From DATDEW01 sp046590205 (lineage in GTDB: Bacteria > Bacteroidota > Ignavibacteria > Palsa-1295): a DNA stretch of 49,375 nt. The stretch is taken from assembly GCA_046590205.1 (NCBI GenBank), contig JBKJTT010000080.1:1-49375 (forward strand), given 5' to 3'. This document shows, piece after piece, positions 42,885 to 49,375 of the stretch. Position 1 is the first letter of the stretch; every line of letters starts with the position of its first letter. The notes beneath the pieces are model-generated. The model searched no databases and had not been told where the DNA came from. It saw only the letters and a program-made list of their open reading frames with translations. Both the position numbers and the translations under genes were made by a program.

Positions 42885-44936
42885 ATGAAAAAACTACTTT
42901 TACTCTCGCTTTTAGCATTCGCACTATTCACAAATATCGCTCATGCTCAATGGGTACAAACCAACGGACCATTTGGCGCTTATGTTTTGTCATTAGCATC
43001 GAACGGCTCGAACCTATATACAGGTACTTATACCGCAGGAGCCTTTCGGTCTGATAATGACGGTCTGAAATGGACACCTTCCAACAATGGTCTTGTCGGT
43101 ACGACAATCAATTCCCTTGCTGCCAGAGGCTCCATGGTCTATGCGGGGACAGATAAAGGTATCGGTATATCAACTGATTACGGTGCGACATGGAAATCAA
43201 GCCTTTCAAACAAAGTAATTACTACAATATTAATGAGTGACACGAATATATTCGTTGCCTCTACGATAGGAATTACATTCTCAAAGGACGGAATACTTTG
43301 GAAAGAAGTTAGCACAGGGCTTGAAAATCACGTAATTAATACTCTTGAAGAATTAGACACCATCCTTTTTGCTGGCACTAATGGCAACGGAGTTTTTCGT
43401 TCCACTAACTATGGGAATGAGTGGATAGCGGTCAATGAAGGACTAATCCCCAACCAGAAAGTGTATCGTCTAAGAGCGTTCGGCAGTAATCTATATGCGG
43501 GAACTGATGCAGGTGCATATCTCTCAATTGATAATGGTACAAGTTGGACTTCTATAAATTATGGCGATTTGACAGACTTTGCTGAAGTTTATGACTTCGC
43601 AATGGTAGGTTCCACCGTTTTTGCCGCTGGCGGTAATGCAGGTATGTTTGTTTCCACAGATAATGGTGGCAATTGGACTGCTGTTAATAATGGCATACAG
43701 GCTCGCGATGTTCAAACCTTAGAAGTCAATGGGGATAAACTAATCGCTGGTACATCACTTGGCGTATATATTTCTATTGATAGCGGTACCTCATGGAAAG
43801 AATTTAGTGAAGGCATAATGAGCGGTGCTGGGCAAGCATTCGTAGTAAAAGGTAACGAACTATACGCAGCAACTGAAAATCATCTATTCAGAACATCTGA
43901 CAATGGGGATACATGGACAAGACTCTCAGATGTTGGAGGGGAATATGATAGTTACTTCAATGCGATGATGTTTCACGGACCAGATCTATTTGTTGCTGAT
44001 GCTTACAATGGAGTGTACAGATCATCTGATAACGGTAAAAGTTGGGATGCCGCAAGTGACGGATTACTAGATAAACGTGGATGGTCACTTGGACAAATGG
44101 GCGATAATATTTTTGTAGGTTCATGGCAGAAATATGTCCACCGGTCTGTAGATAAAGGAACTAGCTGGGAATATGTAAGTGACGGACTCTCTGGCGGTGG
44201 TGCTACTTCATTCGCTACCATTGGGGATAATCTGTTCGTATCGATAGGATCTGGAAATGGCAATGGTGGTGTCTTTATCTCGAAAGATACAGGTACTACT
44301 TGGGAACCGGCCGTTGATGGAATGCCAAGAAATGTTAGTAAAATAGTACTAATCGGCACCAATCTCTATGCAGGTACTCGATACGGAGGGGTGTTTACAT
44401 CAACCAACAATGGATTGAACTGGAGGTCAGCTAGTAATGGACTATCGAATATCGCCGTAAGCAATCTCGTAGCCTTTGGCGCAAACTTATTAGCACAAAC
44501 TGAAGCAGGTATCTTCTTCTCAAATGACGGTGGTACTAATTGGATTAATGCAAACCAAGGACTTCCTGCAAACGCAACATGGTGTTATGCAATGATACAT
44601 AGCAGTGACTATATCTTTGTAGGAAACGAATATGGATTCTGGAAACGACACATTGGAGAATTTGAGTCCCTCACAGTTGATAACTCTTCGGATATATCAA
44701 TACGATCATTTGACATATCTCCTAACCCAACGACGGGACTTATAACTCTTCGCGGTCTGCCGGAGGATACCCAAAGTATTAAAGTCATGAATATACTTGG
44801 AGAGCAGATGATGATGGTTAAAACTCCAACCGGAAGTCATCATACTCTTAACCTAACACAACTTGCAGCTGGAACTTACTACATCCAAATAGCTTCAAAG
44901 AATTCGGTTCAGACAAGGATGATTGTGAAGCAATAG
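42885..44936 (+). CDS. T9SS-exported Asp-box (BNR) propeller protein
   Basis: The 683-residue protein has a signal peptide (cleavage near AHAQ). About 13 Asp-box motifs follow, spaced by roughly 35-45 residues: STDYGATW, STNYGNEW, SIDNGTSW, STDNGGNW, SIDSGTSW, TSDNGDTW, SSDNGKSW, SVDKGTSW, SKDTGTTW, STNNGLNW, SNDGGTNW and others. It ends in a T9SS type A sorting domain (DISPNPTTGLITL, LAAGTYYIQIAS). Repeats of this kind build sialidase- or sortilin-like propellers; no sialidase active-site residues were identified, so a binding role is more likely. Confidence 0.92.
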   Translation: MKKLLLLSLLAFALFTNIAHAQWVQTNGPFGAYVLSLASNGSNLYTGTYTAGAFRSDNDGLKWTPSNNGLVGTTINSLAARGSMVYAGTDKGIGISTDYGATWKSSLSNKVITTILMSDTNIFVASTIGITFSKDGILWKEVSTGLENHVINTLEELDTILFAGTNGNGVFRSTNYGNEWIAVNEGLIPNQKVYRLRAFGSNLYAGTDAGAYLSIDNGTSWTSINYGDLTDFAEVYDFAMVGSTVFAAGGNAGMFVSTDNGGNWTAVNNGIQARDVQTLEVNGDKLIAGTSLGVYISIDSGTSWKEFSEGIMSGAGQAFVVKGNELYAATENHLFRTSDNGDTWTRLSDVGGEYDSYFNAMMFHGPDLFVADAYNGVYRSSDNGKSWDAASDGLLDKRGWSLGQMGDNIFVGSWQKYVHRSVDKGTSWEYVSDGLSGGGATSFATIGDNLFVSIGSGNGNGGVFISKDTGTTWEPAVDGMPRNVSKIVLIGTNLYAGTRYGGVFTSTNNGLNWRSASNGLSNIAVSNLVAFGANLLAQTEAGIFFSNDGGTNWINANQGLPANATWCYAMIHSSDYIFVGNEYGFWKRHIGEFESLTVDNSSDISIRSFDISPNPTTGLITLRGLPEDTQSIKVMNILGEQMMMVKTPTGSHHTLNLTQLAAGTYYIQIASKNSVQTRMIVKQ

Positions 44937-45035
44937 CGGCAAGCACTTTAACTTAGGTTATCTATCTGTGCAAGTATCAGTAACTTACTAAAACAAAGAC
45001 TTAGGGTGTCAAAGGGACGCCCCGGGGATAGTCTA

Positions 45036-45049
45036 TTCGACTCCCTACG
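45036..45049 (+). repeat. 14-nt copy of the tRNA-Arg T-loop/acceptor region
   Basis: TTCGACTCCCTACG is identical to 36652-36665 in tRNA-Arg. The sequence upstream does not complete a T arm and no cloverleaf forms, so it is not a tRNA gene. It could be a remnant attachment site (attR) or a chance match. Confidence 0.4.
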
Positions 45050-45137
45050 CACCTCTTACCTACCACTGTCATTTTTGGCTCGAAAAGCTTAAATTTGCGC
45101 TAAATCCGCTAATATCACTATTATCTTATTGTAACCC

Positions 45138-45169
45138 TTTGGATTTCAGCCAAATATGTCGTATATTTG
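45138..45169 (+). promoter_or_regulatory. Bacteroidota-type promoter of the 45251-48550 gene
   Basis: TTTG (45138-45141), a 20-nt spacer and TATATTTG (45162-45169) fit the -33/-7 consensus. Transcription would start near 45176, giving a leader of about 75 nt. Confidence 0.65.
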
Positions 45170-45250
45170 GAGGTTTGTAAACGTCCGGAAAACATGCCAG
45201 TTTTGGGACAACAAGATTTGTACTATACATACTTGAAATAGCTATAGAAA

Positions 45251-48200
45251 ATGCCCATGAAAAAGCTACTATTACTTTTGTCAATTGTTGTTACAACATT
45301 GACTCTAATCACTGATGTCCATGCACAGCGTGCGATCGGAGGACACTCACTTTTGCTCGACCAAAACGGTTTTATCATTACGATTATACCTCCTCCAGAA
45401 CTAAGTGAAAACTACACATGGTACTTACCGCCGCAAGCCCCGCCGCCGAATACCGCGTTTACTGAAGGTGGGTCACTCACCGGACAAACAGTACGCTGGG
45501 ATCAGACTCTCGGGTACTGGGTGCCGACAAGCGCATTGTTCATTAGCGGTAATAACGTTGGTGATAATGTTGGTATCGGAACGGTAACACCTAATCAACT
45601 CTTGGAAGTTTGGGGAATAAGTGGTACACCTAATGCTCGTTTTGGGTCATTATCCGGAACAACTGGTTGGTCAACAAATGCCGATGCATCAGATGGATAC
45701 GTAATGGCTGACGGCAACGGCGATCTTATCAAGCGCAATCCGTTCACCGTTACAAATCAGTTTGCATGGGCAATTGGTGGAAATACGAATCCAACCAGTT
45801 CAGTACTCGGCACACTAACGAACAACCCTCTTGATATTCAGACACTAGGTACAAGCCGTATGATGTTTGCTACCAATGGTGACATAATGATGGGTAACCC
45901 ACTTGTAGCAGCATCACTTACGCTCGAACCGGGTATTGGTGGGACACTTACCCTTGCAAATATCACTAATGATGACGCAACAATTAACTTCCTGACAATT
46001 GATGGGTCAAACCGTGTCAGATACCGTTCATTCTCGTCAATCCTAGGCGTAAATGCAAATGAGGGTCTAGTTTATGACTCTCCGAATATCAAGCTCGGAG
46101 CGACCAATGGAACAACCAACCCATTCGTCACAAACCGTTTCGTAAATCTTAACAATAATACACTTACGTTTTCAACAGCTGCTGGAGCTACATCTTTATT
46201 GACACTTAGAGGGGCTGATGGTAATGTTGGAATTGGCACAGCGACACCAAACACCTTCAAACTTGAGGTAGCAGGTAGTGTTGGGCCTGGTACAAATAAT
46301 ACATACGCTCTTGGTAGCCCAGATGTACGCTGGAAAGACCTCTATCTCGGACCATCAAGTCTTTATATCGGTGTAGGAGCAGCAGATCAATCAAAGCTTG
46401 GATATGATAACGCTGATGAAGCCGCACAGATGCTAACTGTCGATGCTGATGACGACGCATCCATAGACGCAACAATAGATGAGTCAGGACGTTTAGCAGT
46501 AAAAGATGGTCTCGAATCAATGGGAAATACAGACCTAAAATTCCGCACAAACGGCGTAGTTCGTGCGAGATTTATCAGTGAGACTGATAATGCAACTGAA
46601 GGTGCGCTTGTACCAGAGCTGAACAGCGTATATGATCTTGGTACGCCATCACTCCGTTGGCGCGAAATATACGTAAGTGAAGGTAGTCTTCGTATTGGTA
46701 GTTTTGCCAATGGTACAAAGGGCTCACAAAACCAACAAGTCGTTGATGAAGTGACATTAAGTTATGCAGACGGAAACCTGGTCATTGACAAACCGGTAGC
46801 TAATTTCGGAAGTATGGTACCAAATACCAATAGTGTTTTAGAACTTGGATCATCTACAAACAGATGGAAGGATATTTGGCTCGGACCAAATAGCATTCAC
46901 ATCGGGTCACCATCGTATGAAGGTTCGATTTCCTTTGATACTCTATCTTCTCAATTACGATTTAATTCAAACAATACCATTGGTACATCAGAAATGATAC
47001 TCAATGGCTCGGGAAATCTGATTTTATCAGGTCTTGCAGCGGGTGGATTATTGAAGGCAAATGTTGGAGGGCAAATTGCAATTGCTACTGGCGGCGTTGA
47101 TTTTGAATCACCACTCACATTTAACAATGGCTTGACAAGGACTCTCAATACTGTAGCGTTTGGTGGCGCACTTTTAGCAAATACAACCCTTACCACAGGG
47201 ACATTCAACTTGACATTCTTAACGGTTGCTGGGACTATTACTTTTGATAATACCGGCAGGATTTCTACCCCACTACTGTCTGTCGGATCAAGCTTGGGTT
47301 TTCAAGTTAACGCTCTTGGCGCTGTATCAGCGGCAACTGGAATCACATCAACAGGAACAATCACCTTTAGCGGGCTTCCAACCGGTATCGTCCATTCGAC
47401 TGCCGGAGTACTTTCAAGCTCACCTCTGAACCTTGCCGGCGGTGCAACCGAAATATCAGGTATTCTTCCTGTCACTAATGGAGGTACGAATTCAAGTACT
47501 ACACTTGCCAACAGTCGTGTCATGGTTTCATCAGCCGGTGCAATTGTGGAAAACGCATCGGGCACAGCAACACAATTGCTTCATGGTAATCTTGGTTGGA
47601 GTGCTGTCAGCTTAGCTGCAGATGTATCAGGCATTCTTCCCGTCGCTAATGGCGGTACAGGTAAATCATCTGTGACTTCTGCCGCATTACTTGTTGGTAA
47701 TGGCACGTCAGCAATGAATGAGCTTACTGTCGGCGGTGCAAATACCATCATTGGAGTTACAGCAGGCGCACCGGCATGGGTTACGCTTGCAACAAACAGC
47801 TCTCTGGTCGGAGATGGACGCGGAACATCATTTGGATTGAATTTGAGCAATGCAAACACTTGGACCGCATTGCAAACATTCTCTAATGGTGCATCGGTCA
47901 GTGGTGGCTTAACAATTCCTGTAGGTGCAAATCCGATGAGCGTCAATGGTTCAAATGGTACGGCTGATCAGGTTCTCACAAGTCAAGGAGCTAATTCACC
48001 ACAGTGGAAATCTATCTCTGCGCTAGGCGTTCTTACAGGAACAGGGGCATCAAATAAACTTGCTTACTGGAGTGGAACATCTACTTTAGCCAACGATGCA
48101 GACCTCGGTTATGATGGCACCACTCTTTCTATGGCTGGCTCTACTGATAACATTAGCGTAGGTCAGTCAACAAGCGGTGGTACAAATGTACGAATCAATA

Positions 48201-48550
48201 TCAAGAACGGACATCTTCGTTCACAGCAGACAACGGCACCGACAACCGCAATAAATGCTAATGCAGGAACTACAGGGACTATTACACTTGCAAATGCGAC
48301 AGATGTTGCGGGAAAGATAACCATCAATACAAAAGGCACTGGCATGGCAGCTGGTACGCAGGCAACAATTACATTCAATGCTACATACAACGTTGCCCCT
48401 ATTGTTGTATTAACACCTGCTAATGCTAAAGCATCGATAATCCAAGCGTACGTTACATCCACAACAACGGACTTCAGCGTCAGCTTTAATATCGCCGGTG
48501 GGAATAATGATGATCATGACTTCTTCTATTACATCATAGAAACTCAGTAA
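45251..48550 (+). CDS. Very large exported tail-fibre/adhesin-like protein
   Basis: The 1099-residue protein (start at 45251, or the second ATG at 45257) has a signal peptide ending near VHAQ. It is built from recurring fibre motifs: NVGIGTVTPNQLLEV and GIGTATPNTFKLEVAG; three blocks of the LGSPDVRWKDLYLGPSSLYIG type; then SGILPVTNGGTNSST and SGILPVANGGTGKSS, as in phage-tail-fibre-related surface proteins. The C-terminal 90 residues form a compact domain (ATITFNATYNVAPIVVLTPANA). No S74 endosialidase chaperone and no T9SS domain was seen. Trimeric fibre formation is inferred. Confidence 0.83.
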   Translation: MPMKKLLLLLSIVVTTLTLITDVHAQRAIGGHSLLLDQNGFIITIIPPPELSENYTWYLPPQAPPPNTAFTEGGSLTGQTVRWDQTLGYWVPTSALFISGNNVGDNVGIGTVTPNQLLEVWGISGTPNARFGSLSGTTGWSTNADASDGYVMADGNGDLIKRNPFTVTNQFAWAIGGNTNPTSSVLGTLTNNPLDIQTLGTSRMMFATNGDIMMGNPLVAASLTLEPGIGGTLTLANITNDDATINFLTIDGSNRVRYRSFSSILGVNANEGLVYDSPNIKLGATNGTTNPFVTNRFVNLNNNTLTFSTAAGATSLLTLRGADGNVGIGTATPNTFKLEVAGSVGPGTNNTYALGSPDVRWKDLYLGPSSLYIGVGAADQSKLGYDNADEAAQMLTVDADDDASIDATIDESGRLAVKDGLESMGNTDLKFRTNGVVRARFISETDNATEGALVPELNSVYDLGTPSLRWREIYVSEGSLRIGSFANGTKGSQNQQVVDEVTLSYADGNLVIDKPVANFGSMVPNTNSVLELGSSTNRWKDIWLGPNSIHIGSPSYEGSISFDTLSSQLRFNSNNTIGTSEMILNGSGNLILSGLAAGGLLKANVGGQIAIATGGVDFESPLTFNNGLTRTLNTVAFGGALLANTTLTTGTFNLTFLTVAGTITFDNTGRISTPLLSVGSSLGFQVNALGAVSAATGITSTGTITFSGLPTGIVHSTAGVLSSSPLNLAGGATEISGILPVTNGGTNSSTTLANSRVMVSSAGAIVENASGTATQLLHGNLGWSAVSLAADVSGILPVANGGTGKSSVTSAALLVGNGTSAMNELTVGGANTIIGVTAGAPAWVTLATNSSLVGDGRGTSFGLNLSNANTWTALQTFSNGASVSGGLTIPVGANPMSVNGSNGTADQVLTSQGANSPQWKSISALGVLTGTGASNKLAYWSGTSTLANDADLGYDGTTLSMAGSTDNISVGQSTSGGTNVRINIKNGHLRSQQTTAPTTAINANAGTTGTITLANATDVAGKITINTKGTGMAAGTQATITFNATYNVAPIVVLTPANAKASIIQAYVTSTTTDFSVSFNIAGGNNDDHDFFYYIIETQ

Positions 48551-48571
48551 GATACTATATAACTTTACCTT

Positions 48572-48608
48572 AAGGGGCGGACTCTATTAGTCTGCCCCTT
48601 TCTTTTTT
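48572..48608 (+). terminator. Strong intrinsic terminator after the fibre-like gene
   Basis: A 12-bp stem (AAGGGGCGGACT with AGTCTGCCCCTT, one G-T pair) with a 5-nt loop is followed by TCTTTTTT. Confidence 0.93.
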
Positions 48609-48631
48609 AGATATTTTATTCAGAACTCTCG

Positions 48632-48639
48632 TATTTTTG
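48632..48639 (+). promoter_or_regulatory. Candidate -7 box of the SLOG-like gene
   Basis: TATTTTTG matches TAnnTTTG and ends 4 nt before the GTG start. If real, transcription would begin at or next to the start codon, giving a leaderless mRNA. No -33 TTG was found. Confidence 0.35.
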
Positions 48640-48643
48640 TCCT

Positions 48644-49375
48644 GTGAATAAAGGATCATTACCCATAACAATAGGCATCACCGGACACCGAGATGTCCGT
48701 GAGCAGGATATCCCGCGTCTTGAGGAAGCAATACACAAGGTTCTTGATGATATTGCTTTACGATGTCCATCATCTCCGCTTTATTTTATTTCAGCACTTG
48801 CTGAAGGAGCCGACCGAATTGCTGCGAAGATCGCTCTTGCGAAAGGGTTGAAGCTCATATCTCCTTTACCGATGCGGCGTGAGATATATGAAAAAGACTT
48901 TTCCGACGATGGCTCACGAAAAGAGTTTGAGACTCTGCTGAACCTCTCCGAACAATGGTTTGAGCTTCCGCTACTTACAGATACAAAAGAAGAGAATATT
49001 GTTGAGTATAATGATGCACGGGACAAGCAATATGCGTATGTCGGTGCTTACATAGCACGGTATAGTCATTTAGTAATCGCATTATGGGATGGAGATCCTC
49101 AAGAACTTGTAGGTGGAACGAGCTATGTTGTTGGCTTTAAACTGCGTGGAATAACGCCACCGTATGTTGCACGGCAGGGACGTTTTGAGCCGGAGGAAGT
49201 TGGGACGGTCTATCATATTGTTACCCCAAGGAAGAGCCACCCCGTCCCGAAGGATTCACCCGGCACAATTCATCTATTGTACCCAAAGGAATCAATTGAG
49301 GGGCAAGTATCAAAAAACAAGTACGATAGTATACTTATTGATACCGACAGCTTTAATGCTGATGAACATTTGCTT
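48644..49375 (+). CDS. SLOG-like nucleotide-binding Rossmann protein, partial at the window end
   Basis: The frame starts at GTG 48644 (an in-frame TAG lies 12 codons upstream) and is still open at the window edge, giving 244 residues so far. It shows the SLOG/LOG-like Rossmann pattern: ITIGITGHRDVREQD at 8-22, FISALAEGADRIAAKIAL at 48-65, SPLPMRREIYEKDF, VIALWDGDPQELVGGTSYVV at 144-163. SLOG domains are predicted to bind or process nucleotide-derived ligands; in many genomes they are fused or linked to SLATT, TIR or membrane effectors in conflict systems. The C-terminal part, and so any effector, lies outside the window. Confidence 0.8.
   Translation, partial: MNKGSLPITIGITGHRDVREQDIPRLEEAIHKVLDDIALRCPSSPLYFISALAEGADRIAAKIALAKGLKLISPLPMRREIYEKDFSDDGSRKEFETLLNLSEQWFELPLLTDTKEENIVEYNDARDKQYAYVGAYIARYSHLVIALWDGDPQELVGGTSYVVGFKLRGITPPYVARQGRFEPEEVGTVYHIVTPRKSHPVPKDSPGTIHLLYPKESIEGQVSKNKYDSILIDTDSFNADEHLL

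Larger units (their letters stand above)
44937..45250. other. Non-coding stretch with a tRNA-like fragment and a promoter
   Basis: No gene is visible. It contains the 14-nt match to the tRNA-Arg 3' region (45036-45049), a GC-rich GGGACGCCCCGGGG word just before it, and the promoter of the next gene. Confidence 0.6.

Noticed and set aside
45000..45060. Possible second tRNA gene
   Set aside because: Only the T-loop/acceptor-like 14 nt is present; no D arm, anticodon arm or pairing acceptor could be drawn.

Overview
The window looks like chromosomal DNA of a Gram-negative member of the Bacteroidota/Chlorobiota (FCB) group, possibly a Kapabacteria- or Ignavibacteria-like lineage (inference). The evidence is: seven exported proteins end in a type IX secretion (T9SS) type A C-terminal sorting domain; several upstream regions carry the Bacteroidota promoter pattern TTG/TTTG-N19-20-TATATTTG; there is a bacillithiol-synthesis enzyme (BshC); and there is a TolC/RND pump with a lipoprotein adaptor. 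No rRNA, CRISPR array, transposase or integrase was seen.

Layout. 0-6.6 kb: a co-directional TetR regulator / TolC / lipoprotein adaptor / RND permease efflux operon, followed by a near-perfect 33-nt inverted repeat and a terminator. 6.8-12.7 kb: an exported carboxypeptidase-regulatory/OmpA-like protein, then two large T9SS cargo proteins on the minus strand (an Asp-box propeller protein and a gingipain-fold-like protein). 12.8-16.1 kb, minus strand: a CTD-only exported protein and dihydrolipoamide dehydrogenase, followed by two tandem paralogous membrane-anchored CxxH/CPxC proteins and a 2H phosphoesterase. 16.2-23.5 kb: queA, a small T9SS protein, a Spy-like protein, a PtsN-like IIA protein overlapping hisS, an unknown protein with a histone-like Lys/Ala tail, an orphan histidine kinase and a WxxGxW protein. 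23.6-31.2 kb, minus strand: an ASH-repeat T9SS protein, a beta-helix T9SS protein, a dihydrofolate-reductase-like enzyme coupled to a RelE-like toxin/antitoxin pair, an MDR oxidoreductase and an SQR-like flavoprotein. 31.4-32.5 kb: an AT-rich orphan gene and a repeat-filled non-coding stretch. 32.5-36.7 kb: recA, recX, a VOC protein, a CPXCG zinc-ribbon protein, bshC and tRNA-Arg(ACG). 36.9-48.6 kb: a block of large exported surface proteins, including what looks like a broken gene junction. The window ends inside a SLOG-like nucleotide-binding protein.

How it fits together. Much of the coding capacity serves the cell envelope (efflux and T9SS-displayed surface proteins), interleaved with housekeeping genes. 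The points most worth following are: (1) the truncated SLOG-like gene at the right edge, whose family is often found in nucleotide-signalling conflict systems; (2) a shared 18-nt palindromic operator-like element about 61-66 nt upstream of the inferred transcription starts of two surface-protein genes; (3) an out-of-frame junction between a two-component-propeller N-terminus and an Ig/fn3-like protein; and (4) a 14-nt copy of the tRNA-Arg 3' region at the far end of the 36.7-45.0 kb surface-protein block.
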